Of a stretch of DNA of 64,000 nt, positions 20,601 to 25,358 are shown piece after piece. Within the stretch, counting starts at the first letter, position 1. The number at the start of each line of letters is the position of its first letter. The DNA lies in the NCBI GenBank assembly GCA_017854585.1, contig JAFMHK010000004.1, positions 19,187 to 83,186 on the forward strand. The letters are read 5' to 3'. The notes under the pieces are model-generated. The model was given only the letters and a program-made list of their open reading frames with translations. It searched no databases and was not told the origin of the DNA. Source of the DNA: Paracoccaceae bacterium (GTDB lineage: Bacteria > Pseudomonadota > Alphaproteobacteria > Rhodobacterales > Rhodobacteraceae). A program made the translations under genes and the position numbers.

Positions 20601-21198
20601 CCTTGATGCCGTCGACGCCCGTGCCAAGCGACACGTTGAACTGCACCGCATCATGCAGGCTCAGGATCGACTGATCGATGTTCAGGTTATTGTTGTTGGC
20701 ATTGCCGGTGATGTTGAAGACATCGATGATCGTGCTGGTCTGGTTCCAGGCACCGGTCACGACGCGCTTCTGTCCATCAATGGAGACGATGCGGTATTCC
20801 GCAGTCACGTTGGCCGTGGTCGGCGACGCGTCGATCCCTTGGATCAACTGCAGCCGCTTTTCCTTGACGTTGTCCGGCTCATCCGTGGTGCCGCGGTTAT
20901 ATTCCACCTCGACCACGCGCAGCGTGGCGTCATTGGTGGCAAAGTTCATTGCAATCGCCGTCAGTGGGTCACCTGACAGCAAAAGCCGGGGTTCGAGCGC
21001 GTCGATCCCCGGGCGTTTTTTCGGAAGCCGCGACCGTTTGCCAACAAACAGGTCTCGAGCCCAATCGTTGAACCAATCCGGAAGTTTAGCTGCCTGAGAC
21101 TGGGGCTGTGGCAAGGACCATCCCGGCGAGACTTTCCCGTCTGCTCCGGTCAACCGGGTTGCCCCGATACGTTCTTTACGACTGAATGGCTTGCTCAC
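2548..21198 (-). CDS. Giant LEPR-XLL/RTX-like surface or secreted protein, C-terminally truncated by frameshift
   Basis: The ORF encodes 6,216 residues with a GTG start at 21198, preceded at about 8 nt by GGGG. The N-terminus is basic and carries the LEPR-XLL motif (LEPRLLLSGDP, residues 68-78), known from very large, often secreted proteins. RTX-type Gly/Asp nonapeptides occur near residues 980-1020 and 1440-1485. From about residue 1800 to 4900 runs a long array of roughly 90-110-residue units. Each has Ala/Val/Gly strands (AVAVGGG-like) alternating with Asn/Asp turns, suggesting a beta-solenoid or filamentous fold. A Ser/Gly/Pro linker sits near 2630-2670 and a Pro-rich patch near 4000. 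I saw no cysteine in the whole sequence, which is usual for type I-secreted RTX proteins. It is third in a tolC-sapC-giant operon, 49 bp after sapC. An adhesin or surface-layer role is inferred. The stop results from the 43-bp duplication; the frame continues at 1-2519. Confidence 0.9.
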   Translation of the reverse strand: MSKPFSRKERIGATRLTGADGKVSPGWSLPQPQSQAAKLPDWFNDWARDLFVGKRSRLPKKRPGIDALEPRLLLSGDPLTAIAMNFATNDATLRVVEVEYNRGTTDEPDNVKEKRLQLIQGIDASPTTANVTAEYRIVSIDGQKRVVTGAWNQTSTIIDVFNITGNANNNNLNIDQSILSLHDAVQFNVSLGTGVDGIKGPEKGEGLVWSLDSVGAGSGLTGELALLQPTGSITDPDQGDRTLDNRVTYDGGTRDEFLRFSGVDSIAAESARDIVSDRIGGSRSWGLGWNGDSIGLQSGESSFYVTGADGFQASGNTNLSLAGQTRSGIEAGADINAESGELRLYQALDLARLAPQMFDTNGITSFTGTGGADTGRAARGVDFNLLGGYDIFYGTDDLLEWNVTARADGTSPEASVTLDFFEKSETPATPEVADLWIDLAQTAQLFGIDEIRGGDSDDRLVLNYGSGLVVAVKGTEEDAKLEISGGTGVTSGLFRADDIEYLEVRGGNSVLNYETVSYDVSVDFGLRTASGFEEITGFIGVITGGGADTIIAAADTVLIQTGGGADTITLTRFTSAVTIDAGTGVDTLRGDTDARSNRVTYVDDNDPITPEPDFDADGNLIERDPITDLPINGPYDITNPLGSRFEVRVMDGNGADGIYTTVLANGTAQGGTVNFTDIENIEGQGASGDEDRLVLNLSAGSIVWNVTNVYEGVVVAGGASLAYSSIARAQNAGTRPLTLSYLGNGGTIGTYGGDVIVDLTIEEAAGFSEFKGAVNTLIGTNKNDSLIGNASTTLIQAHDGNDLLGFVNLDGAVAQGGAGVDTVGYRYAQGTVTLLAGSLAQTGASSGNGVATLSGISKAVILAQESLTTAVVINAAAFAGSTVLQGGGGIDTLTSGLGTENGFLASAGSDSLTNTSTSAAYYMTDNASGDWTVSDFETDKIQVANDGVFTDTLVGVFNQIRIGGDENANIMTAAALTRASVVFVGRGGDDILTGGLLADTLSGGEGFDTFVGGGGNDLLREDGFRSYDLINGGLYHDNATDTGYLLSSGPLVPGTNDSFRLEIEGFDGVKLMTAAISFDATDAQVETAIQALRQFDPLVYELTITRDTATVPNITGITMDFVRAYGGRDLGLSMTAYVGGVAQTAVTPVVGTRAGLRESITSIEAVEFNFDLDMPGWANISGWGGTATLTGSGRVDRVIIGANHSVDLGEGDDFVTVTAAGALSPQVTLTGGAGYDRITASGQSTQFLTDTTLSFATTGDAQKVNHAGFEDFVLIGTGGADELNASGLLSGALTLGTLVSTLNNGAGLPIRALDNDAMSVVNRDANGDPLAAVSFDTGEKAFDLKVFHPDGGEPSYVDLTSDVVTMADVVAAFNKPETGLTATITNGELVITSTRTGAGDLRFEGVEVTDATSKGNSGTVQNVYIDTSMLEALGLSDVPFVGATVTSSMGSGISVMIDGGAGADIIVGSAGSDLFIAGDGDDTITGGAGKDHLILNRDGVGGDFVFTATTATVGGTLAATFSGVEVIEARGNSTAQSVNAELLTGQFIYRTGGGADTITKSRGADTIIVEQATAAIVMPTINAAAGATTAHNADDRVFIGASGTIGDLSVYTSGITDPITFGALPERMDELRVTRADDSQTVELVLSAGATTYGAGVFTIKAETIHVQSDVVQSGGSSSTNRLIFETANFSMDRGTRIASNGDVFFVGRTEDRRWTSGFYQIQALDINYTFGAADSGAGIADVEGRNIRIDLRAGKLPAEAVSTGDNAAEPSFLDTLTGIGRTLLDLLEGFSLISANSRIVSTINLTATEHSSFTTTGTGDHGDFDIRVITEGVNYAKPIAILAGLAFGLSEAYHTVQIDSFLTITGDMDLRSVADMNNSVKGDSGGLAGFGIGIGVTVNLIENHVTVAAKTGSTVGGNMKVSADTIERIQTEAGAATGEDGVFTLAIAVEVGVNNTSARVSGLDLTVGGNLVVQATSNKLSLEKKIGFILPYQTQGVAASAATGTVSGGNYIDDAVSGLLPFGAAGSIAISKLAAKANPSKIATWLNDKLEAAPVRPETQIAGAISVLVDNDDVDASLGAEGATASLIKVGGTTNLIGSAAARPKMTTTALASNEGSDTGQTDTGASMAINVGVMNVTADATVEENTTLRARGAVTITATAENKIDPLGLWGANLVGLVRNSTDAPAHKVNPDVKKGGTAIDTGVADVTAGDTVAIDGGRYAAVNTRSDVTLFGENFSNTAEWTDVTSSTTAGSTTFTVGRATVESGGAVVADGVVDIGAGDLVEVGGKRYKAELGRLSVDLASENFTDTTEWAEITAGSTAMNVIGTAATYVDDNFGLAANLFDVWGQSFGRGKVNGIALSLSVLDLDFEAKATVKDGAKIVVTADGEDNGTIGTGHDVNISASAQNDMIALNGNFAPFGPTSGDSANPERNKGFKVGMKDFYKKYGDSIKGSKAVQNPAGDGETENAYGAAVSVLLERTYATTHIGDATIIANDLTASSNATHLNFGLAAAGGKGSELSLNGSWNHTTIDSSAITKIGSGANITLTGNLDLDATELTTIVQFAGAVSVSNKAAIGISGVTVLSDRRADVLISGGAGGGSIAVDGEMTMDAEVKGAIITGAIAASVAKPAPPSATGGGGSSPSSSGAASSGGVGGKTPSGVSKGASASKSGFAISGSAIGFEEDIFVNTDIEGLASLTAGSLFMRAEDTANRILVAGSGAMTTTQTGVGIAGAFVVIDSQKEIGSRISTTDATALLLSAGTLTMRARDNSGYFSLAVGVAVSKGSKGVGVSGSVTVTVARTEIEAGLYGKAARQITLGAATAVDISGRNDALWLHISGAGAYGSAAGVGVSVGVAVIASLVETHLDHVVMGAAVQAASLSVQAVNSIHLINLSFGAAVSTGGGAKGAGVGMVAINVYDASTVVESTGSTVAVGGTGAIGLTAFDESTIVATAGGLAVSTGKVAVGVAVAVNIAGQATNDANQSRGTEVLLTGSSLTSGSGLLSAIAVTDLTMVSVAVGVAVAKSFAFAGSAAVNRNDIGTKVIIDEASTLAGSGSMRAEAVNVSDHTTIAGGVGVSFDPSSGGAGGAGIAITLVDTPVTTQVNGTVTMSGDASIIARANQVNVTIAIGGAGSGGFALGGSVAVTTIDGDVTTSVAPISAKTWAVRDLTVAAQESSTVVSIAGAVGIGLSYGGVGAAFGVITSDRSILSSVNGPVTVNASGHVQITAGSRKPVGAGTDNAFLDSAISGLGDDAFSQDDNTLDKSDLRSQMINITAAVGGSKMVGVGFNLAYTEVDREIKASVSGGAIFNLTNNSTSAIIDGEAGQTKGLLVKADDASGIVVVSVGAAAAVGPDQSIAIAVAGSVAYSNIDSSVIAEIGDATVNLANQADLGVLARNDSTIISVAIGAAAAVGGTTVGGAVGFSAAVNKISGEVGARLSGNVTATGGGKVNNIYVDAENTAFIVAVSIAAAVAATTGTVGFAGGGAGSGNIIAGATYAVVSDATILNADAMSVNAMGDATITAVVVGIAVSVAGGSGTSLSFSIGIAAASNETQGLDSNIVGLPAGSGYVVAARVADSSVILDGALAVDARSENTITAVVLAASVAVALTGGFGLSGAGAGAGAGNYGSSRVLAEIVGSTGNDRTVANGIHVGAVNLSKITAVIGSAAVAVAVGGGSNIAFSIAIGISINSIDASTVARISGFTAAGALNAKGGALEVLASTDTGSDKLEINATSVAASVAVAAGGATGIALAGGGANSINDITGQTIAELTNVGAGSAGSVTVKAQNKIDIDANVVVIAAGVGAAGAGGAGAAAIGGVYVSNEVGSSTDAFDVIARVANARMTVSGDMIVKAQNDTRIFANGDAVSAAVAVSSDVAGALSGAGAGVYNDVYVNTLAEVSRSAGPINGLNTMLTVRSLSVEAKDNADIEAIAVGAAVAVGVGGLAVGVAISIGVAIAENTVSNSVLAEIKDGVLGPDQMVVAGVAGVPGVPAVISQPPSGPAIVITPAVPAIAPTGGNITVVADNDATVFGTAVAASVAASFGLFGGIAISGAGAAVHNAVDNNSEAFITNARLTAYNGNIDAIATNDTILKARIVTVAAAVSGGIIAGAGSIGVSILSSSVGGENATDRSHRTRAVVTNSDLTAGRNVTIKADAKEEHRVEAATASVAVAIGLGGSVAGAGIGVSVTNYSTVEAISTNSLIYAGGDISVLSFAETLVNDAVPNGSGSTMVGVAMSVGLGAVAINVSILRVEVENTSHAIVSHSNRAGRVLEAGGNINVKADSISRLLDLNGVGVAISGGGISATGGGLEITLTVNNSVTSMIDLSGKDSEVIATSGTVNVEAKDTAEFDSNVANINLAIAPIGLAVGAAVMKTRHSSTVASTIKDARVTAKIVRATALSDVDIKDVGATGVSVGTIAVEVNVARAEAAGTVTTTIDNAVLVGEQSVDVTAYADLFLRSSTLGVSAGLGAIGSMTAFAEAGLGADNDNGADDANADSLVVFKNNVEIISRQLNVLADLDNDMFVDTTAGGGGGFVAIGAVSHVRDNTTSEITVGSNTKITADGVNMAARAERELDGNADANSFAAASGAGASLKLTALGDARITFATGTGENDRTKIIGESVEIVTYNKVYKEAVVSTNGQPAKLSSNVSSGSGNLLGLTVIGTDARIGIVSDSLTDRSRSAVDLGDIWIKGEGTFKNPSRVVVRALTDHSVADAVEVFALSGLGGLAVSTTDQTIDAETDVSMDGAFIDNLGGDVKVETRANIRNTADGAVFQSGLVSANLGIDVKAITNSATTIDLDNTDIEGLRVELSAGKANNTVNSMVQRTAANGSLVSLGISLGVAVQTNTTNRVAAVDIDGATRINSAGNLVISAERGLFQTSDDGLVLVLAVPPYGYNVANQGSHGGSANVNIDAAARLRAGVNYQTIYEVAYVGNGALNRWNGPDIAINGDGSARQLDNTVTRGENDSPAKVGTGTEKEIILGVDNNQDYVIQYWDADTLATDLYAGDIVQLEQVNIDSNGAKGTGGNYYRFLGEGPMAIVTQATDYTNTALWQNLGASPSTFIVDQAFGSNANAYMRAAFYQQIAVIRPGKMDNPTISVGQLSTLLATQYQQIREWMREHNSNAEALVRYAAQLEQIETQMIALGLTPPSGSGDDAIIEENLPAVFLEIPNIVAAPGSIFIQAENAASASTLVDNATTTGPTLLAHKDVQIDVRSDVFMMHRVNDVVIANTKVARFSELTGDYTEFYPGNIYANDRLIGGGSSSNGSAQINVTINAVNRSTYEYVNEIAVAYAANNSYRAIPGDETSALISATLPDLPPDLYLLGSIVNDLGNVSVQTTVGAIRLTGVILAKTVNIKSGGDFVVSTDWYHAGANPRTNTGLGSGEYSNNSKFIGFLTPSNFSTKGAVNTLTATAASTFGQAYLTERNLAASQSAVVANGVVSIVATNVNINGLIQSGVQSASMTIPETFTAPSTSRSLVGTNDEGLFGIVYGNINGTQVPLSGRWDANEKAIILDDIDFAGGRIEITGNVFSTGNGSLKVASGYADVTIRNYSNVKLITNVINTSRDRQGVIQITDTLDIPAKNPATPDAYVAKRTVFTEDAGGILVEAFRGDITRDSEGNFEGVQFTSLAAAQRVNALTTTYTPKTGTYYVWTEGQSSVVQEIYTEYWKTFNFIFNFPSGSGTELSRNVEELSDSPLLESEGTQDIAALAAALGIDPTAATNAEIIGRFKNISNVAVELTNGNIVRHDFTPAGGTATTVYYIYSPEDAGTKLEVELSLLFEADGTIDPDKYAGFELYGGTTTFDANKRDFGQYLSTFKNFDQTKREWTEGGGYLKKKTKYRETTTTEGLKKYWDIGLKASHAVNIEFLAGSAIPTVRIESVGEVNLAGDIRTAPDAHVYINGEFSTPSKAFGRNGGSVIATQNVSISGKLQAVRTNGIFDSVLVNFIAEPPVAAQTFAAQAFSSGPGGAPQMLMMMSMAVTPPPTAYMSPVVPAPTDVPYELDIETTVEIRLDLGSNTNSDGFVVVKRAWTTGGLVYISAPQGIFASASTNAADPHIRADRIELQSTQSVVGTADRALRIDTNHLAVNGGFSGAAGLGLNVVEVSGDLHLVRPENIRTSFVRTDQQAEGELGSISVGSLEGVVRLTALSGSILDYNFETDGAMTDARIAAYQSRLGLSEGNRTIAGQQIDNRVRSDYQVYNDYWNLIRTPNPGLQ

Positions 21199-21247
21199 GA
21201 TATTTACCCCAGATTGTGACCCCTAAGGGCCACGAAAATAATACAAC

Positions 21248-22030
21248 TCAGTGCAGACCCATGTCTTCGACAGCGGGCTCGTCTTCCAACGCCTCGGCAG
21301 CAGGCGCGGCGGCGGGTGCCGACTTGGCCACAACCGTTTCGATCTGCTGCATCGACAGCAGATGCGCCTGGATCAGATCCAGATCGCCCGTGCGGAACAT
21401 GGTTGTGATTTGCTCGTCACTCAGCGCGCGGAACTTCTCGTTCGAAACCCGCAAGAACCCCGTGACGCCACCCTTGGTACCATTGGCCAGCGTGTAGTCC
21501 ACGCGTGCCTCTTCCAGCAGGCCAGCCGCTTCAAGACGGTCGCAGAACGCCTGCGTCCGGTTGAACGTCGCCTGATACTCCTCGACGAACCGCAGAACGG
21601 TGCGCAGATACGAGCTTTCGGTGCCCTCGCTGTCGAACATCCGCTCGCCGCGGTCCTCGTCATTCAGGCCCTCGTAGGACTCGTCGACGCAAAGCGTCAT
21701 CTGGTCCGACTTTTCCTGCACCGCGAACACGAACGGATACCGGCGGAAGAAGGCGGGCACATAGCGACCCGTCCAGACGTCCGCGTCATCCACAAACGCG
21801 TTGCGGTCCTGCTGCGCTCCCAAAAGCGCAAGGCTTACGATACCGGTTTCCGTCCGGCTGAAGACGATCGGCATTTCAACACACACACGCGGAAACTCAA
21901 CATCCACGATCGGAACGGAATTAACCGCCCGTGCAAATGCAAAAGAGGTCGTCTGACGAACCGACATTTTCCGGTGTGTCTGGCGATTCACCGGAACGAC
22001 ATTGTCGTAGATAAGCAATTGTTTAGTCAT
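21248..22030 (-). CDS. SapC family protein (S-layer-associated family)
   Basis: This 260-residue protein matches the SapC family in length and sequence pattern: an early VPVNRQTHRKM segment, then FAFARAVNSVPIVDVEF, PIVFSRT and YVPAFFRRYPF. SapC was named from the Campylobacter fetus S-layer locus; its biochemical function is not firmly known. There is no signal peptide or membrane segment, so it is probably cytoplasmic or membrane-associated. The C-terminal 30 residues are Ala/Glu-rich low complexity. The ATG has a good ribosome site (AGGGAA, 4-5 nt upstream). It lies 37 bp after the TolC-type gene and 49 bp before the giant gene, so co-transcription is likely. A role in export or surface assembly of the giant protein is inferred from this context only. 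Confidence 0.85.
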   Translation of the reverse strand: MTKQLLIYDNVVPVNRQTHRKMSVRQTTSFAFARAVNSVPIVDVEFPRVCVEMPIVFSRTETGIVSLALLGAQQDRNAFVDDADVWTGRYVPAFFRRYPFVFAVQEKSDQMTLCVDESYEGLNDEDRGERMFDSEGTESSYLRTVLRFVEEYQATFNRTQAFCDRLEAAGLLEEARVDYTLANGTKGGVTGFLRVSNEKFRALSDEQITTMFRTGDLDLIQAHLLSMQQIETVVAKSAPAAAPAAEALEDEPAVEDMGLH

Positions 22031-22067
22031 TATTTTCCCTGTTTACCTTTCGTATGGTTCCTGAGGT

Positions 22068-23459
22068 TCAGGTCCCGCGGAAATCTTGTGAAAGCGCGTC
22101 GACGTCCAGCGCGCCGAACAAGGCGAGCAGCTCGGCCTGAAGCCGCACCACGCGCAACCGCGCAACCTGCCCCTGAAGCGCCAGCGTATCGCGGCGCAGA
22201 CGGGCTTCCAAGCCTGCCTCCGGCCCGATCCGGCCCGCATCTTCCTGCTCTGTCGCGGCGGTCAGCCGACGACCGGCGGATGCCTGCTCGGCGCCAATCG
22301 AATTGACCGATGCAAGCGCACGTTCCAGCGCCTCGGTCAGCGCACCATACCGGCGCTCCGTCAGGTCGATCATCTGCTCCAGCCGCAAGTTCGCGATCTG
22401 CACCCGGGCTTCGGCTTCCCGCACCTGGCTGCGGCGAATGCCGCCTTCATAGATCAGCCAATCGACGTTCAAGCCAATCTCGGTCGACTGCACGGTCGAA
22501 CCACCACCAAAGAGCGAGCCTTCGGTCTCTTCGTTCTCGTATTCCAGCGTCAAATTTGCGGTTGGCTGATAGGCGCCGCGGGCGACCCGCTCCTGCCGCT
22601 CGGCCACGTCCAGTTCGGCGCGCGCAACCTGAATTGCGGGCGACACATCGCGCAGCGCTTCAAGACTGAAGGTACCGACCAGGGCGTTGTAGTTCGGAAT
22701 ACCGACTGACGCGCCGGCATAGTTCACGCCGGTCACTTCGGGGCCGGTAAAGCGGTAAAGCTCGAACAGGGCCGTGGTCAGATCGAATTCACGCTCAGAC
22801 TGCATCGCGCGCGCTTCGAACACATCGCCTTGGGCCCGCAACAGTGTGTCGGCCTCAATCGTGCCGGCATCGACCTGCAGTGCCAGATCGCTTTCCAACT
22901 GGCTGCGCGCCCGGATCATGATCCGCGCCTGCTCAAGCCCGATCTGGGCCCGCGCAACATCAAGATACGAGCTGATCAGCATCGTCGTCAGTTCATTGCG
23001 CGCAACGGTGGCCTGCGCCGCAACCAGCTCCTGCTCGGCCCGCGCCTGTGGCAAGGCCCGCCAGCGCACCGGGTCATACAACGACTGACGCACCGAAAAT
23101 GTTACCCGTGTCGTGGGGTATTCCGAGGTGCCTTCCTGAAAGGTCGTGTTGTCCTGATTGACGATCTCTTGCTGGGTCTGAATGTAATCAATCGTCAGCC
23201 CGACCCGAGGCAACCGCTCGCCGCGTGCCTGACGCACGACCTCGGCTGCGATGTTTTCCTCGAGATCAAGAATTTCGTACTGCACCTCGCGGTCCAGCAT
23301 CAGATCGAAAGCGTCACTCAGGCTGATCGTCTGCGCCTGAGCTCCGCCCATTCCCACGGCCAAACCAACCGCAGCGCCGATCACTGTGGCCAAAATGCCA
23401 GATTTCCCGCCAGCTAATGCATGCGTCACGTTCAATTGCCCCTCGATTTTTCTTTTCAT
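22068..23459 (-). CDS. TolC family outer-membrane efflux/secretion channel
   Basis: This is a TolC-type trimeric outer-membrane channel subunit of about 463 residues, the normal size. The preferred ATG at 23459 gives a signal peptide (MKRKIEGQ then a hydrophobic ILATVIGAAVGLAVGMGG core, cleavage after AQA near residue 42). An in-frame ATG 25 codons earlier (23534) would bury the signal peptide behind a charged, Cys-containing extension and is less likely. The mature protein shows the duplicated OEP pattern: long Ala/Arg/Glu helices (ARAEQELVAAQATVARNEL; ARAELDVAERQERVARG) with short strand segments (VRVTFSVRQSLYD-like; IGLNVDWLIYEGG). It is first in the operon with sapC and the giant RTX-like gene, so it is the likely exit duct of a type I system. 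The ABC and membrane-fusion partners are not in the window. Confidence 0.88.
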   Translation of the reverse strand: MKRKIEGQLNVTHALAGGKSGILATVIGAAVGLAVGMGGAQAQTISLSDAFDLMLDREVQYEILDLEENIAAEVVRQARGERLPRVGLTIDYIQTQQEIVNQDNTTFQEGTSEYPTTRVTFSVRQSLYDPVRWRALPQARAEQELVAAQATVARNELTTMLISSYLDVARAQIGLEQARIMIRARSQLESDLALQVDAGTIEADTLLRAQGDVFEARAMQSEREFDLTTALFELYRFTGPEVTGVNYAGASVGIPNYNALVGTFSLEALRDVSPAIQVARAELDVAERQERVARGAYQPTANLTLEYENEETEGSLFGGGSTVQSTEIGLNVDWLIYEGGIRRSQVREAEARVQIANLRLEQMIDLTERRYGALTEALERALASVNSIGAEQASAGRRLTAATEQEDAGRIGPEAGLEARLRRDTLALQGQVARLRVVRLQAELLALFGALDVDALSQDFRGT

Positions 23460-23540
23460 GTCCCCAGATCCCGTGTCTGCGCAATTTCTGCACCCCAAAT
23501 CGCCAGTCGTCCGACGATACAAAAGGGGCAACACCTTGAT

Positions 23541-23567
23541 AACAAAAGCTTTCCCGCAACTTTTGTT
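23541..23567. promoter_or_regulatory. Inverted repeat upstream of the tolC-sapC-giant operon
   Basis: AACAAAAG (23541-23548) and CTTTTGTT (23560-23567) are perfect 8-bp inverted arms separated by 11 bp. They lie about 80-110 bp upstream of the preferred tolC start, in the otherwise gene-free 23460-23745 interval. They could be an operator or a small hairpin. No known regulator is recognised from the motif. Confidence 0.3.
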
Positions 23568-23745
23568 TGCGACAGGGTTTCGTTCAAATGCAGTTAAGCG
23601 TATTTTCGCTCATGTCGCAACGGATTTAGATGACCTTGGGGCAATCGCTTTGGCCCCCGCAAATGGCCATCCACAGTCGACAAGAACGGCCCATCAGGAC
23701 AAAATCGACACGGGTAAACCGGGCCTGCGGCCACGGCACCACCGT

Positions 23746-24492
23746 CTATAACCCGGCGATACCGTTCCAGATCAGCCGCAGCGAGATCAGCACCAGCAAC
23801 GCGTCCAGCGCACCGCGAAAATGCCGATCGCTCAACCGATTAAGGATCAAGCCTCCCGCCAAGGTGCCGATCACCCCGACCGCAATCATTGCAACGATCA
23901 CCCAAAGCCACGCGCCATAGGCAAACCCCAACAACCCGAACACCACCACCTTCAGACAGTGCTGGACCGTCATCAGCGCGGCATGGGTGGCCACATGGCC
24001 ATGGCGCGGCAGGGTCAGCGACTTGGTGAAGCTGGCCACGAAAAGGCCGGTCGCCCCGAAAAACATCGTCAGAAAACTGGACACCGCGCCGGTGATGCCC
24101 GGCCAACGGCCCAGCCACGCGGGCGGGCGCGCCCAGACCGCATAGATCACGAACAATCCGATGCCGATCTGCACGAATTGCGGCGGCAGTTCCACCACCA
24201 CGGCCCCGCCCAGACCCGCACCGATGACCGAACCCACCGCGAACAGCGGCAGCGCCGGCCAATAGACGGCGCGCAGCATCAAGACCATGCGCCCCGCATT
24301 CGAGCCCAGTTGCACCACGCCATGCACCGGGATCAACGCCGCCGGCGGAACCAGGCTCGCCATCAGCGCCAGTAAAAGCGCCCCACCCCCGATCCCGAAG
24401 GCCGCCGTGATGAAGGACGCGACAAAGCTGCCCGCCAGCACCGCCCAGAACGCGCCCAGGCTCAACCCGTCGGGCAACCATTCGACGATCAT
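23746..24492 (-). CDS. TSUP (TauE/SafE) family membrane permease
   Basis: This is an integral membrane protein of about 248 residues with some seven or eight hydrophobic segments. It has the TSUP hallmark near the N-terminus (FITAAFGIGGGALLLALMASLVPPAALIPVHG, read as two motifs around residues 22-54) and a second half repeat (SFLTMFFGATGLFVASF). The family exports or imports sulfite, sulfonates or small organic anions; the substrate here is unknown. I favour the ATG at 24492 (MIVEWLPDG); a longer reading from 24585 would overlap the divergent aldolase gene and adds a polar leader. The 83-bp gap to the RraA-type gene at 24576 is a likely shared divergent promoter region. Confidence 0.85.
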   Translation of the reverse strand: MIVEWLPDGLSLGAFWAVLAGSFVASFITAAFGIGGGALLLALMASLVPPAALIPVHGVVQLGSNAGRMVLMLRAVYWPALPLFAVGSVIGAGLGGAVVVELPPQFVQIGIGLFVIYAVWARPPAWLGRWPGITGAVSSFLTMFFGATGLFVASFTKSLTLPRHGHVATHAALMTVQHCLKVVVFGLLGFAYGAWLWVIVAMIAVGVIGTLAGGLILNRLSDRHFRGALDALLVLISLRLIWNGIAGL

Positions 24493-24575
24493 GCGAAACC
24501 CGATTTCATGGATGACAACGCCGGGTGCGCGTGGCAGCGTCGCGGCATCATCATGGCCACGAAAGGCACCCCTCC

Positions 24576-25064
24576 ATGACCCCAACCTGCGATCTTTACG
24601 ATGAATTCGGCGAGTTGCTTCACGTGCTTCCGGCTGGCCTGCGCCATTACGGCGGCAAACCCGCGTTTCACGGCCCCGCCGTCACCGTCAAGACGTTCGA
24701 GGTCAATACACGCGTCAAGGAACTGGCCAACACGCCCGGCGACGGACGGGTGATGGTGATCGATGGCGGCGGGTCGTTGCGCCGGGCGCTTTGCGGTGAC
24801 GTCATTGCCGCCGAGGCGATGCAGAATGGCTGGGCCGGGGTCATCATCTGGGGTGCGGTCCGCGATGTTGCGCAACTGGCCGAAACCGATATCGGCATCA
24901 TGGCCATGGGTCACACGCCTCGCCGTTGTGTCCGCAAGGGCGAAGGCGAAGTCGGCCCCGACCTGCTGATGGATGGGGTGCCGGTCAGCAACGGCGATTA
25001 TGTCGTCGCGGACGCCGACGGCGCATTGATCTTCGCAAAGGATGGGCCACAGCCGTCGCTTTGA
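24576..25064 (+). CDS. RraA-family aldolase (HMG/CHA aldolase-like)
   Basis: This 162-residue protein carries the RraA fold signatures: an N-terminal CDLYDEFG segment, a GDVIAAEAMQNGWAGVIIWG glycine-rich helix, then RD (GAVRDVAQL). These match class II 4-hydroxy-4-methyl-2-oxoglutarate / 4-carboxy-4-hydroxy-2-oxoadipate aldolases, which release pyruvate. Relatives without catalytic activity inhibit RNase E (RraA proper). The neighbouring GalD/PrpF-type tautomerase makes a catabolic aldolase role more likely than RNA decay control; that is inference. The start ATG at 24576 (MTPTCDLYD) is preferred over 24525, because the upstream part is His/Arg-rich and unlike the family. Confidence 0.8.
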   Translation: MTPTCDLYDEFGELLHVLPAGLRHYGGKPAFHGPAVTVKTFEVNTRVKELANTPGDGRVMVIDGGGSLRRALCGDVIAAEAMQNGWAGVIIWGAVRDVAQLAETDIGIMAMGHTPRRCVRKGEGEVGPDLLMDGVPVSNGDYVVADADGALIFAKDGPQPSL

Positions 25065-25358
25065 CAGGGCCAAGGGCATCTCGGCCCAAATGCCCGGCTG
25101 ATCGTCTGGGCACGCGCAGCACCCGCTGACGGGGGCTTGCCGGCTCAGGCGGTCGACAAAACCGGCGGGCGTTGCCGCACAGTCACGCAGCGGCGCCGTT
25201 GCTGCGGCCCCGGCCAACAGGTCGGCAAGCGCATCACCAGCGTCTTGATAACTTTGCCAAACTTTGGCGCGTTGCCGATCCGGCCCGCCGCGACCCGCCA
25301 ACGCCCCAGATCTGCCGCGCCGACCGTCTGAAACGTGAACCCTCATCGGCGGTGCCCT
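25065..25358. other. Gene-free convergent interval
   Basis: The interval lies between the 3' ends of the aldolase gene and the ThDP enzyme gene. Short open frames on both strands have Arg/Pro-rich, shadow-like translations and no recognisable domain or ribosome site. No clear terminator stem with a T-run was seen. Confidence 0.5.

Noticed and set aside
24489-25346. Minus-strand ORF of 285 codons over the RraA-type aldolase
   Set aside because: The plus-strand aldolase has clear family motifs; the antisense translation has none.
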